From contig NZ_KE384328.1 of NCBI RefSeq assembly GCF_000425205.1, positions 1 to 64,000 of the forward strand: 64,000 nucleotides of DNA, written 5' to 3'. The stretch is from Pontibacillus halophilus JSM 076056 = DSM 19796 (GTDB taxonomy: Bacteria > Bacillota > Bacilli > Bacillales > BH030062). The first letter of the stretch is position 1, and every line of letters begins with the position of its first letter. Shown in pieces: positions 53,192 through 62,459 of this stretch. A program made the position numbers and the translations under genes. The notes beneath the pieces were generated by a model. That model made no database searches and was not told the DNA's origin. It was given only the letters and a program-made list of their open reading frames with translations.

Positions 53192-53200
53192 TCTTTATTT

Positions 53201-53233
53201 AGGAAAACTCGGTTGCGATAACCGAGTTTTCCT
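53201..53233 (+). terminator. citZ-icd-mdh terminator
   Basis: A perfect 14-bp stem AGGAAAACTCGGTT / AACCGAGTTTTCCT. Confidence 0.85.
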
Positions 53234-53271
53234 ATTATAGTTAAAGAAAGCGTTTACAAAGGAGTGGGCGT

Positions 53272-53748
53272 ATGATTGGGAAAAAGCGAAAGCTCGGTAA
53301 GAAGATTCAGCAGATTGAAATCGGAGAACGTGTTCAACATGATCATGCGATTAAAGATCAAGATATCTTGCTCTATTCAGGCCTCACAAATGATGCGAAC
53401 CCTCTTTGCATCCAACATGACTATGCCTCACAGACCTCCTTTAAAAGACCAATTGTTCCAACTGCCATGTTAACGGGAATTGTCACTTCACTCGTTTCCC
53501 GAGAACTACCTGGACCAGGTTGTTATATTCAAGATATTCATCTTTCATTCCCGACACCTACGTATCACTACCGAAATGTATCCCTTCAATTAACTGCCCA
53601 GAGCATGAACGTAGATCAGAACGAACTTGTCGTACAGGTACATGCTTCTAATGAGGAAGGTGAAGACCTAATCACTGGTACACTAACGGTGCAGCCGCCG
53701 AAAGAAGTGGATGCGTTGAATGGAACTTCTCTCGATAATTTCTACTAA
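53272..53748 (+). CDS. MaoC-like hotdog-fold protein
   Basis: The 158-residue protein has the fold of (R)-specific enoyl-CoA hydratases. The hydratase motif normally reads D-x-N-P-[IL]-H-x-D. Here it is NDANPLCIQHDYA: the Asp and Asn-Pro are kept, the catalytic His is Cys, and a His follows three residues on. Downstream come FKRPIVPTAMLTGIVTSLVS and the hotdog strands. It may bind acyl-CoA with changed chemistry. A MaoC-like gene upstream of phoPR is seen in several Bacillus genomes. The ATG follows AAAGGAGTG, and a hairpin terminator follows at once. Confidence 0.8.
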   Translation: MIGKKRKLGKKIQQIEIGERVQHDHAIKDQDILLYSGLTNDANPLCIQHDYASQTSFKRPIVPTAMLTGIVTSLVSRELPGPGCYIQDIHLSFPTPTYHYRNVSLQLTAQSMNVDQNELVVQVHASNEEGEDLITGTLTVQPPKEVDALNGTSLDNFY

Positions 53749-53774
53749 ACCTTACTGCTCAAGCAGTAAGGTTT
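53747..53774 (+). terminator. Terminator of the MaoC-like gene
   Basis: Stem AAACCTTACTGCT / AGCAGTAAGGTTT overlapping the stop codon. Confidence 0.75.
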
Positions 53775-53830
53775 AACTTTGTTTAAATGAAGATGCGGTT
53801 CATATGTTAAAATCACATCGAGGTGATGAT

Positions 53831-54082
53831 ATGAGTTTTTATGTACCGTTATTAATTATTGGAGGTTTGACAGGCTTACTCCTAATGGGGATATTGAAAT
53901 CGATTCGAAAGAGTAGCTGGTACCATGCTGCCCGTCTTACTCTTCTCGTTAGCGCCCTGTCTGTTGTGGCTAGCTATTTCGTCTATAGTGGAGAAGAAGG
54001 AGTCATTTACATGTTTCTAAGTATAGGGCTTGGAATTGGCCCGCTACTTACGTTTATTGTAAAGAGCCTTAAAACAAACTAA
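53831..54082 (+). CDS. Small three-helix membrane protein, unknown
   Basis: The 83-residue protein has three hydrophobic helices (about residues 3-21, 33-50 and 58-77) and a short basic C-terminus. Its first lines recall small YesK-like membrane proteins, but I cannot confirm this. The start is ATG 53831 after GAGGTGATG; nine earlier in-frame codons precede the ribosome site. It lies between the MaoC-like gene and phoP. Confidence 0.65.
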   Translation: MSFYVPLLIIGGLTGLLLMGILKSIRKSSWYHAARLTLLVSALSVVASYFVYSGEEGVIYMFLSIGLGIGPLLTFIVKSLKTN

Positions 54083-54237
54083 ATGTAAATTCCCTGAAAA
54101 TATTACGTTAAGAAACAGTAAAGTAAAAGGATAGGGTGAAGTTATACCTTTTGAAAACCTTATTCTCATTGTATGATAAATGTTAAGACATGATTTCATA
54201 TGTGCTTGTGTGAAGAACTTTGAACTGAGGTGTAGAA

Positions 54238-54948
54238 ATGGCACAGAGAATTTTAATAGTTGATGACGAAGAATCCATTGTGACTCTACTTAAATATAAT
54301 ATTGAGCAGTCTGGATTTGAAACAGAGGTTGCTTATACTGGACGCGAGGCATTGGACCAGGCTAATGAACAATCCTTTGACCTTATTGTGCTAGATGTAA
54401 TGCTTCCGGAAATGGACGGGATGGAAGTGTGTAAGCAATTGCGCCAGAAGCAGGTTGATACACCAATCTTAATGTTGACTGCGAAAGACGATGAGTTTGA
54501 TAAGGTGCTCGGTTTAGAATTAGGTGCAGACGATTACTTAACCAAGCCGTTTAGCCCAAGAGAAGTTGTAGCACGCATTAAGGCAATCCTTCGTCGCAGC
54601 ATCGCCCGTGTCAACGAAACAAAAGACGACATGGAAGAAATCGCGTTGGGCGACTTAAAGATCTATCCTGAACAATACGAAGCAACCATTAAAGGGCAAG
54701 GACTTGAATTTACGCCGAAAGAGTTCGAACTGCTCCTCTACCTAACGAAGAACAAGGGCCGAGTATTGTCGCGTGATCAATTGCTAAGTGCCGTATGGAA
54801 TTATGATTTCGTAGGGGATACGCGAATTGTGGATGTTCACATTAGCCACCTTCGTGAAAAGATTGAGCCAGATACGAAGAAGCCGGTATACATTAAAACG
54901 ATACGCGGTTTAGGGTATAAGATGGAGGATCCAACGAGAGATGCGTAA
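54238..54948 (+). CDS. phoP: Response regulator PhoP
   Basis: PhoP is the OmpR-type regulator of the phosphate-starvation response. The receiver domain has the acidic pair VDDEES, the phosphorylated Asp53 (DLIVLDVMLPEMDG), Thr in MLTAKDDEF and Lys in LTKPFSPREV. The winged-helix domain occupies residues 130-230 (FTPKEFELLLYLTKNKGRVL, VDVHISHLREKI). Its 236 residues are standard. The stop overlaps phoR by 8 bp. I saw no convincing array of Pho boxes upstream. The identity rests on position between mdh and polA and on the phoR partner. Confidence 0.95.
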   Translation: MAQRILIVDDEESIVTLLKYNIEQSGFETEVAYTGREALDQANEQSFDLIVLDVMLPEMDGMEVCKQLRQKQVDTPILMLTAKDDEFDKVLGLELGADDYLTKPFSPREVVARIKAILRRSIARVNETKDDMEEIALGDLKIYPEQYEATIKGQGLEFTPKEFELLLYLTKNKGRVLSRDQLLSAVWNYDFVGDTRIVDVHISHLREKIEPDTKKPVYIKTIRGLGYKMEDPTRDA

Positions 54949-56707
54949 TACATACTCCCGCCCATTCTTAACGTATTCCATTTTAGCAATTTTGCTCATG
55001 CTAGGACTCGGTTTGATACTTGGTCAGTTGACGAGGAATTTTGTCGTGGATGTGATTGAAGAACGGGTTGAGGATGAAGCCGTTTTCCTCTCCAACACCC
55101 TTGAAGGGCAATCGGATCTTCGAGATTTGGATGGGTTGAGCAGAGATTTAGATCTTGGACTGGCGTTTATATCTAGCTCTGGAGAAATACTTCATAATTC
55201 AGCGAGCGAGAAGCTTGAGTTAACAGATGTAGAAGATGAGCATTTTAAGGCTTACATGAATGAAATCGAGAATGGTGACCATCGAAATAAGCAAGGTACC
55301 ATTAAGGAGAATTTGTTTTTTTACCCGTTCGAAATTAACTCTCCTCAGCTAGAAGGTTCTTTAATCGTTGTTGTAACGATCGATTCGCTATCCAATATTA
55401 CGAGCAATATTTGGTTGTTAATTGCTGCGACGCTTCTTATCGCAATCGTGGTCATGGTCATCCTTGGTAAGAATATCTTCGAGAAATACGTTAAACCGAT
55501 TCGTTCTGCTTCTCGCGTTGCGAACGAATTGGCCGAAGGGAATTATCGAGCGCGAACTTACGAAGGGCACTTCGGAGAAGCGGCTCAGTTGACCCATTCC
55601 ATTAACGTACTTGCCCGTAATCTACAAGAAATGACGATGCAACAGGAGATGCAGCAAGACCGATTAGAAGCGGTAATTAATAATATGGGGAGCGGCTTAA
55701 TGCTGATTGATGAGAAAGGGTACATCAATCTTGTGAACCGTGCATTTCTAGAGAGTTTCGGTGGCGGGAAATTTGATTATCTAGGGTTCCTTTATTATGA
55801 GGCGGTTGACCAAGAAGAAATTCATAAATCAGTTAAATCCGTATTCATGACAGAAGACCGTGTACGAGAGTCCTTTATCCTTCCTCTGCAAATTGAGAGA
55901 AGGTTTATGGAAGTTGTCGGAGCTCCTATCTTTAGCGAAGGAAAGGAATGGAAAGGCGTTGTACTTGTCTTCCATGACATTACGGAGTTAAAGAATTTAG
56001 AGCAAATGCGTAAAGACTTCGTGGCCAACGTATCTCACGAATTAAAGACCCCAATTACATCCATTCGTGGTTTCTCAGAGACGCTACTTGAAGGTGCAAT
56101 GGATGATGCGGGACTGCGTGAGCAATTCCTCTCTATTATACTGAAGGAAAGTCAGCGACTCCAATCACTGATTACAGACCTGTTGGAACTATCCAAGCTT
56201 GAGAAAGAAGAATTCCAACTTCAGCTTGAACAAGTTCAAATTAAGGAATTGATTGAAGATATTGTGCCAATCGTTCTGCACCAAGCTCAAGAGAAAGGCG
56301 TTTCCTTAGAAACAGACCTCACTGTGAACCCGGTGATTGAGGGTGATTCAGCACGTTTGAAACAAGTCATCATCAACTTGATTACAAATGCCATTAACTA
56401 TACACAACAAAGTGGTTCTGTGTATGTCCACTTAAGTGAGTTACAGCATGAAATCAAGATTGCTGTAACGGATACAGGAGTTGGAATCCCTGAAGAGGAC
56501 ATTCCAAGAATCTTCGAGAGGTTCTATCGTGTAGACAAGGCTAGAAGTCGTAATTCTGGTGGTACTGGGTTAGGGCTTGCCATCGTGAAACACATCGTTG
56601 AAGCTCACCAAGGTCGTATTGAGGTAGAAAGTGTTTATGAAGAAGGTACGACATTCTACATTTATCTTCCAAAAAGTTTACTAAAAGTTAACAAACAGTT
56701 TAATTAG
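54941..56707 (+). CDS. phoR: Sensor histidine kinase PhoR
   Basis: PhoR is the membrane sensor of phosphate limitation and phosphorylates PhoP. Domains in order: helix at 10-30; extracytoplasmic domain 31-155; helix near 160-180; HAMP 182-235 (NIFEKYVKPIRSASRVANEL); PAS about 240-350; HisKA with the phospho-accepting His in VSHELKTPITSIRGFSETLL near residue 366; and an HATPase with NLITNAINYT, DTGVGIPEEDIPRIFERFYR and GGTGLGLAIVKHI. The 588 residues are normal. The start ATG lies within the end of phoP. Confidence 0.96.
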   Translation: MRNTYSRPFLTYSILAILLMLGLGLILGQLTRNFVVDVIEERVEDEAVFLSNTLEGQSDLRDLDGLSRDLDLGLAFISSSGEILHNSASEKLELTDVEDEHFKAYMNEIENGDHRNKQGTIKENLFFYPFEINSPQLEGSLIVVVTIDSLSNITSNIWLLIAATLLIAIVVMVILGKNIFEKYVKPIRSASRVANELAEGNYRARTYEGHFGEAAQLTHSINVLARNLQEMTMQQEMQQDRLEAVINNMGSGLMLIDEKGYINLVNRAFLESFGGGKFDYLGFLYYEAVDQEEIHKSVKSVFMTEDRVRESFILPLQIERRFMEVVGAPIFSEGKEWKGVVLVFHDITELKNLEQMRKDFVANVSHELKTPITSIRGFSETLLEGAMDDAGLREQFLSIILKESQRLQSLITDLLELSKLEKEEFQLQLEQVQIKELIEDIVPIVLHQAQEKGVSLETDLTVNPVIEGDSARLKQVIINLITNAINYTQQSGSVYVHLSELQHEIKIAVTDTGVGIPEEDIPRIFERFYRVDKARSRNSGGTGLGLAIVKHIVEAHQGRIEVESVYEEGTTFYIYLPKSLLKVNKQFN

Positions 56708-56807
56708 GTTTTATATTGTCTTGGTAAATTTACTATGAAACCCTTTCATCCAAGGTGTTTTCTTTTTTTGACGGAAGCCCATCCCGCTTCCGTTACTTAC
56801 CTTGAGT

Positions 56808-56836
56808 CCAGTGCACATTTGTGCACTGGCTTTTTT
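56808..56836 (+). terminator. phoPR terminator
   Basis: CCAGTGCACA and its complement form a near-perfect 22-bp hairpin followed by T. A second hairpin ACGGAAGC / GCTTCCGT lies just before it (56771-56793). Confidence 0.85.
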
Positions 56837-56915
56837 ATTTATGGTGGGATATTTTTGAAACTATTCTGCTCGATCGTCCGTACCTAGTACTACACAAGTA
56901 ATAGGGGGAGAGACG

Positions 56916-57893
56916 ATGACGCTTAAGCAAATTTATATGTATATGGGGCTGTTAGTAGGCATCATCTTGTTAGGGGTCGTTGCGATTACGAGTTGGTATA
57001 CCGTAGATGAGTCTGAACAAGCAGTTATTCTTACATTTGGAGAGGCTGAAGAGAGCATTACCCAACCTGGTCTTCACTTTAAAATGCCGTGGCCTGTTCA
57101 ATCTGTAGAGAAATTATCGAAAGAAACCTTTAGTCTAGACTTTGGATTCAGTGATGAAGATGGTGAAAAAGCCAACGAAGTTAAGATGATTACAGGAGAC
57201 GATTACATTGTGATGGCTGATTTAGTCGTTCAATGGAAGATAACGGAACCAAATAAATACTTATTCAATGCAACAAATCCTGAACATATTCTGAACAATG
57301 CGACCTCCGCTTCCTTAAGAGGAGTAATTGGGAGTTCTGAGATTGATGAAGCGTTAACGAACGGAAAAGCAGATATTGAAAATCGAGTCCGAGAGAATTT
57401 GATTGGGTTAATTGAAACGTATGATATCGGCATCTCTGTTCTCGATGTGAAATTGCAAGAGGTAGACCTACCAAATGAAGACGTAAGAAAAGCCTTTACG
57501 AAGGTTACAGATGCGAAGGAAACGAAAAATACAAAGCAAAATGAAGCAGAAAAATATAAAAACCAACAGACTGAAGAAGCGTTAGGAGAGAAAGATGCAA
57601 TTATCTCTCGAGCTGAAGGGGATAAAGTGGAGCGAATCGAGAAAGCCAAAGGGGACGTAGCTCAGTTCAACGCCTTGTACTCTGAATACGAGCAAAATAA
57701 AGAAGTTACAAGAGATCGTCTCATTATTGAAACGTTAGAAGATGTCCTTCCACAGGCGAAAATTTATATTATGAATGATGACGGCAATACGATGAAGTAT
57801 CTACCGCTTGACCCAGCCAATACGAAGAAAGAAGTGGTTCCACCTAAAGAAGAACAAAATCAAGCGGAGGAAGGAGAATCTTCTAATGAGTGA
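56916..57893 (+). CDS. hflK: HflK-type SPFH/prohibitin protein
   Basis: HflK and HflC form a large membrane cage that in E. coli surrounds and tempers the protease FtsH. The 325-residue protein has one N-terminal membrane helix (about residues 7-28), the SPFH domain (SEQAVILTFGEAEESITQPG, WPVQSVEKL, MADLVVQWKIT) and a long Lys/Glu coiled coil. It ends in a Gln/Glu-rich tail. The ATG follows TAGGGGGAGAG. hflC starts 8 bp before its stop. B. subtilis lacks this pair at the locus, so it marks a difference from the model species. Confidence 0.9.
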   Translation: MTLKQIYMYMGLLVGIILLGVVAITSWYTVDESEQAVILTFGEAEESITQPGLHFKMPWPVQSVEKLSKETFSLDFGFSDEDGEKANEVKMITGDDYIVMADLVVQWKITEPNKYLFNATNPEHILNNATSASLRGVIGSSEIDEALTNGKADIENRVRENLIGLIETYDIGISVLDVKLQEVDLPNEDVRKAFTKVTDAKETKNTKQNEAEKYKNQQTEEALGEKDAIISRAEGDKVERIEKAKGDVAQFNALYSEYEQNKEVTRDRLIIETLEDVLPQAKIYIMNDDGNTMKYLPLDPANTKKEVVPPKEEQNQAEEGESSNE

Positions 57894-58815
57894 TGAGACG
57901 TTTCAAGAGGCGAATCAAAGCAATTCACAGATGGCAAGGCGCTTTATCAAGATTGGCTTAGGGGTGCTCGCGCTCGTCTTATTGTTAGTCGTGTTGTTTA
58001 ACAGCTTTCTGATTGTCAAAGAAGGAGAATACAAAGTCATTCGTCAATTTGGTGAAGTTGTGCGGGTGGAAGACGACCCAGGCCTTAAGTTTAAAATCCC
58101 TCTCTTACAAACGGTAACGACCCTTTCGAATAAGCGGATGGTTTACGATGTGACTGAGAAAGAAATCAACTCCCTTGATAAGAAACGAATGATTATTGAT
58201 AACTATTCAGTATGGGAAATCACCGACCCTGTCCAAATGATTAACAACGCTCGTACGGTTGTAAACGCTGAAACGAGGATGGGTGAATTTATCTTCTCTG
58301 TTGTACGATCTGAATTAGGTCAGATGAATCGTTCGGAGATTATTAATGAGGAAGAATCATCAAGAGGACATCTAAATGAACAGGTGACAAAACGTGTGAA
58401 CGAATTGCTTGAACGAGACCAGTATGGAATCAGGGTCGTAGATGTACGAATTAAGCGCACAGATTTACCTGATGAGAACGAAGCAGCAGTCTACAATCGA
58501 ATGATTTCAGAACGTGAATCGAAAGCTCAAGAATATCTCTCTCAAGGTGATGCAGATAAGAAGCGGATCACCGCTGAAACAGATAAGAATGTAAAAGAGA
58601 TGTTAGCCAAAGCCAATAAGGAAGCTTCAGAAATCCGGGCTGAAGGAGAACGTGAGGCAGCGCAAATCTATAACGATGCCTTCTCTAAAGATGCGGATTT
58701 CTATCAGTTGTATCGCACCTTAGACTCTTATAAGAAGACCATTAATGAAGAAACCACGATTATATTGCCACAAGATTCTCCATATGCTGAAATGCTAACT
58801 GGCTATTTCAATTAA
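57886..58815 (+). CDS. hflC: HflC-type SPFH/prohibitin protein
   Basis: HflC is the partner of HflK. The 309-residue protein has a membrane helix at about residues 22-43 (LGVLALVLLLVVLFNSFLIV), an SPFH domain (EGEYKVIRQFGEVVRVEDDP, GLKFKIPLLQTVTTLSNKRM) and a coiled coil rich in Ala/Glu/Lys (ISERESKAQEYLSQGDADKK). The start is ATG 57886 after GGAAGGAG, overlapping hflK by 8 bp, which fits equimolar production. The earlier in-frame codons (from 57808) lie inside hflK and lack a ribosome site. Confidence 0.9.
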   Translation: MSDETFQEANQSNSQMARRFIKIGLGVLALVLLLVVLFNSFLIVKEGEYKVIRQFGEVVRVEDDPGLKFKIPLLQTVTTLSNKRMVYDVTEKEINSLDKKRMIIDNYSVWEITDPVQMINNARTVVNAETRMGEFIFSVVRSELGQMNRSEIINEEESSRGHLNEQVTKRVNELLERDQYGIRVVDVRIKRTDLPDENEAAVYNRMISERESKAQEYLSQGDADKKRITAETDKNVKEMLAKANKEASEIRAEGEREAAQIYNDAFSKDADFYQLYRTLDSYKKTINEETTIILPQDSPYAEMLTGYFN

Positions 58816-58917
58816 GGAAAGATGGGCGTCTTTTTTCTTCTGCTACGGAACGTGGTAGAATAGAGGAAAATGACGCCTGTTTTTTTTATTTCTATAGCAA
58901 CTAAAGGAGTGCCCACT

Positions 58918-61554
58918 ATGACCAATAAACTTGTATTATTAGACGGTAATAGCATTGCCTATCGTGCGTTCTTTGCATTGCCATTGCTTAGTAACGATAA
59001 AGGCATACATACAAACGCAGTATATGGATTTACAACGATGCTGCTTAAAATTCTAGAGGACGAGCAGCCAAGTCATCTTCTTGTCGCCTTTGACGCGGGG
59101 AAGACAACCTTCCGTCATAAAACGTATGAAGAGTACAAAGGTGGACGTGAGAAGACGCCTTCTGAGTTATCCGAGCAATTCCCAGTCATTCGCGAATTGT
59201 TAGATCATTTCGGGATCCGTCATTACGAGCTTCCACAGTATGAAGCAGATGACATTATCGGAACACTAGCACGTCAAGCTGAGCAAGAAGGCTTTGACGT
59301 GAAAGTCATAAGTGGAGATCGTGATTTGCTCCAATTAGTATCAGAACGAGTATCCGTAGCCATGACGAAGAAGGGAATTACGAACATCGAGACGTATACG
59401 CCTTCCTTTATGGAAGAGAAGGTGGGAGTACGAACCGATCAATTTATTGATTTGAAGGCACTCATGGGGGATAGTTCAGACAATATCCCAGGTGTACCGG
59501 GAGTTGGGGAGAAGACAGCAGTAAAGCTATTAACTCAATTTGGCAATCTCGATAGCATATACGACAACTTGGACCAAGTTAGTGGGAAGAAGTTGAAAGA
59601 GAAGCTAGAAACGAATAAAGAGGAAGCGTATATGAGTCAGCAACTTGTAACGATTGAAGTTGCAGCCCCTATTGAGGTCGGGCTAGCTGATGTGAATTAT
59701 GATGGCTATGACACGACTGAGGTATCTCGATACTTTAAAGAACTAGGATTCCAGTCTTTAATGGGACGGATTACAGGTGAAGAGGTGGAAGAAGCTACTC
59801 CTGAAGATCTTCCTGAGCTACATTTCACCATTCTTGAAGAAGTTAAAGAGGAGCATCTTGGACAACCAGCAGCACTAGTAGTTGAGATGTTAGGTGAGAA
59901 TTATCATACTGCTGAAGTTGAAGGAATTGGGCTTGTTCATGAAGCAGGAGCGTACTTTATTCCAACTTCTGTCGCAATGGAATCAGAACTCTTCAAGAGT
60001 TGGTTAGAGGATTCACAACAAGAGAAATATGTATTTGATTCAAAGAAAACATATGTTGCATTAAAGCGATTTGGAATTGAAGCGAATGGGCTTTCCTTTG
60101 ATCTATTAATCGCCTCTTACCTGATTAATCCGTCTGAGAACCATCACGATATCCCGTCTATCAGCCAGCGTACGTTAAAGACGCCAATTTCGTATGATGA
60201 GAATGTGTATGGCAAAGGGGCGAAAATGAAGGTTCCTGAACAGAGCGTTCTCGCAGAGCATGTTGTAAGGAAGACAGATGCACTATTTCAGATGAAGTCA
60301 CAAGTTGTGGAACAACTTCAAGAAAACGAACAAAGAGAGCTCTTCAATGAGCTTGAGATGCCACTATCCACAATCTTAGGGAATATGGAGCATACAGGTG
60401 TAAAGCTTGATTTAGAACGACTAAACGCAATGGGCGAAGAATTAAAAGAGCGCTTGGGTCAAATTGAATCAGACGTTTATGAGTTGGCAGGTGAAACCTT
60501 TAACTTGAACTCACCGAAACAGCTAGGCCCAATCCTATTTGAAAAGCTAGAACTCCCGGTTATTAAAAAGACTAAGACGGGTTACTCGACATCGGCTGAT
60601 ATACTAGAGCAATTGCGTGATAAGCATGAAATCATTCCTAAGATTCTAATCTACCGTCAACTTGGCAAGCTGCAGTCCACTTATATTGAAGGATTGCTGA
60701 AGCTTGTGACAGAAGATGAGCACAAAATCCATACTCGTTTCAACCAAGCGCTAACCCAAACGGGTCGTCTCAGTTCGACTGAACCGAACTTGCAGAACAT
60801 TCCAATTCGATTAGAAGAAGGACGTAAGATTCGTCAAGCCTTTATCCCTTCTGTATCAGGTTGGAAAATCTTTGCCGCAGACTACTCTCAAATCGAATTG
60901 CGCGTATTAGCACATATCGCGAACGACGATAAGTTGATTCAAGCCTTTAATGATAGTGAGGACATTCACACGAAAACGGCAATGGATGTCTTTCATGTTA
61001 ATAAAGAAGACGTAACAGACCAAATGCGTCGACAAGCGAAAGCGGTCAACTTTGGAATTGTCTATGGAATCAGTGATTTTGGCTTGTCTCAAAGCCTTGG
61101 GATCTCAAGGAAGGAAGCTAAAACGTTTATCGAACGTTATCTCGAGAGCTATCCTGGAGTAAAAGATTATATGGAAGAAGTCGTACAAAATGCGAAACAA
61201 ACTGGTTACGTAACAACACTAATGAACCGTCGCCGTTACTTACCTGATTTAACAAGTCGTAACTTTAATCAAAAGAGTGCGGCTGAGCGTACAGCTATGA
61301 ACACTCCTATTCAAGGCACTGCTGCAGACATTATTAAGAAAGCCATGATTGACTTGCATGAACGTCTTGAAGAAGAACAGTTCGAAGCGAATTTGTTGCT
61401 TCAAGTACACGATGAACTTATTCTAGAAGCTCCAGAACACGAACTAGAGAAATTGAAAGATGTTGTTGTCGATGTGATGGAACACACTATTGAATTGAGC
61501 GTGCCACTGAAGGTCGATTATTCTTATGGGCCTACGTGGTACGATGCAAAATAG
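58918..61554 (+). CDS. polA: DNA polymerase I
   Basis: PolA removes RNA primers and fills repair gaps. The 878-residue protein has an N-terminal 5'-3' exonuclease domain (LLDGNSIAYRAFFALP, YEADDIIGTLARQAE, ALMGDSSDNIPGVPGVGEKT; residues 1-290). A 3'-5' exonuclease-like domain (about 300-470) lacks the usual catalytic acids, as in other Bacillus PolA. The polymerase domain carries the catalytic DYSQIELRVLAH near residue 656, RRQAKAVNFGIVYGIS and VHDELILEAP near 830. The start is ATG 58918 after AAAGGAG. An extended -10, TGGTAGAAT, lies about 60 bp upstream. Confidence 0.98.
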   Translation: MTNKLVLLDGNSIAYRAFFALPLLSNDKGIHTNAVYGFTTMLLKILEDEQPSHLLVAFDAGKTTFRHKTYEEYKGGREKTPSELSEQFPVIRELLDHFGIRHYELPQYEADDIIGTLARQAEQEGFDVKVISGDRDLLQLVSERVSVAMTKKGITNIETYTPSFMEEKVGVRTDQFIDLKALMGDSSDNIPGVPGVGEKTAVKLLTQFGNLDSIYDNLDQVSGKKLKEKLETNKEEAYMSQQLVTIEVAAPIEVGLADVNYDGYDTTEVSRYFKELGFQSLMGRITGEEVEEATPEDLPELHFTILEEVKEEHLGQPAALVVEMLGENYHTAEVEGIGLVHEAGAYFIPTSVAMESELFKSWLEDSQQEKYVFDSKKTYVALKRFGIEANGLSFDLLIASYLINPSENHHDIPSISQRTLKTPISYDENVYGKGAKMKVPEQSVLAEHVVRKTDALFQMKSQVVEQLQENEQRELFNELEMPLSTILGNMEHTGVKLDLERLNAMGEELKERLGQIESDVYELAGETFNLNSPKQLGPILFEKLELPVIKKTKTGYSTSADILEQLRDKHEIIPKILIYRQLGKLQSTYIEGLLKLVTEDEHKIHTRFNQALTQTGRLSSTEPNLQNIPIRLEEGRKIRQAFIPSVSGWKIFAADYSQIELRVLAHIANDDKLIQAFNDSEDIHTKTAMDVFHVNKEDVTDQMRRQAKAVNFGIVYGISDFGLSQSLGISRKEAKTFIERYLESYPGVKDYMEEVVQNAKQTGYVTTLMNRRRYLPDLTSRNFNQKSAAERTAMNTPIQGTAADIIKKAMIDLHERLEEEQFEANLLLQVHDELILEAPEHELEKLKDVVVDVMEHTIELSVPLKVDYSYGPTWYDAK

Positions 61555-61574
61555 AAGGAGGCACGAGTGCACCA

Positions 61575-62399
61575 ATGCCTGAACTCCCAGAAGTTGAAAC
61601 GGTTAAACGAACCTTAGACCAGCTTATCCTTAATAAAACCGTTCAAGATATTGAAGTGAAATGGGATAACATCATTCAAAGGCCGAAAGAGGTTCAAGAA
61701 TTTATTGAACTGCTTGTTGACCAGACTGTTCAATCCGTATCGAGAAGAGGCAAGTTTCTTCTCATCTATTTTGATACTCATGTCCTTGTCTCCCATCTAA
61801 GGATGGAAGGTAAGTATGCGGTTCATCCAACAGATGCGGAGGTGGCGAACCATACCCATGTCCTCTTTCACTTTACCGATGGTACAGACCTCAGATATCA
61901 AGATGTGCGGAAGTTTGGTACGATGCATATCTTTCAAATCGGAGAGGAATTTAATCACGCGCCTCTGAATCAACTGGGACCAGAACCATTTAGCGACTCG
62001 TTTACAGCGGATTATCTTTATGAACGCTTGCACCGTACGAGTCGACATGTGAAGACGGCCCTCTTGGATCAGACCGTTGTGGCGGGGCTTGGCAACATCT
62101 ACGTTGATGAAGTGTTATTCAACGCGGGCATTCATCCAATGAGGCGTGGGATGGACCTTACCCATGGTGAGACCGAAGTACTTGTGAAAGAAACGGCAGC
62201 TGTTCTAGCCTCCTCTATTGAACAAGGGGGCTCTACCATTCGTACTTATTTGAATTCACAAGGTCAAATTGGTTCGTTCCAGAAACAGCTGAACGTCTAT
62301 TCAAAGGAAGATGAACCTTGTGTTACTTGTGGAGCACCAATTGTGAAGATGAAAGTCGGTCAACGAGGCACACACGTATGTCTTAATTGTCAGAAGTAA
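61575..62399 (+). CDS. mutM: Formamidopyrimidine-DNA glycosylase
   Basis: MutM excises 8-oxoguanine and formamidopyrimidines. The catalytic Pro2 and Glu3 are in the N-terminal (M)PELPEVETVKRTL. This fixes the start at ATG 61575, although AAGGAGG lies an unusually long 13 bases upstream; Pro2 must follow the initiator Met. Lys in RRGKFLL (near residue 58), the helix-two-turn-helix GLGNIYVDEVLF and the C-terminal zinc finger (CVTCGAPIVKMKVGQRGTHV, CLNC) are all present. The length is 274 residues. The gene follows polA by 20 bp in the conserved polA-mutM-ytaF-coaE order. Confidence 0.97.
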   Translation: MPELPEVETVKRTLDQLILNKTVQDIEVKWDNIIQRPKEVQEFIELLVDQTVQSVSRRGKFLLIYFDTHVLVSHLRMEGKYAVHPTDAEVANHTHVLFHFTDGTDLRYQDVRKFGTMHIFQIGEEFNHAPLNQLGPEPFSDSFTADYLYERLHRTSRHVKTALLDQTVVAGLGNIYVDEVLFNAGIHPMRRGMDLTHGETEVLVKETAAVLASSIEQGGSTIRTYLNSQGQIGSFQKQLNVYSKEDEPCVTCGAPIVKMKVGQRGTHVCLNCQK

Positions 62400-62412
62400 C
62401 TGCGAACAGAAT

Positions 62413-62459
62413 AGAACCCTCCTCCATATACTACTCGTAAAAAAACGGAGGAGGATTCT
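62413..62459 (+). promoter_or_regulatory. Hairpin sequestering the ytaF ribosome site
   Basis: The ribosome site GGAGGAGG (62447-62454) is exactly complementary to CCTCCTCC (62418-62425). The helix extends, after one C-A mismatch, by AGAA/TTCT, giving 12 paired bases with a loop of about 21 nt. It may mask ytaF translation or act as a mutM terminator with a weak T-tract. Confidence 0.6.
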
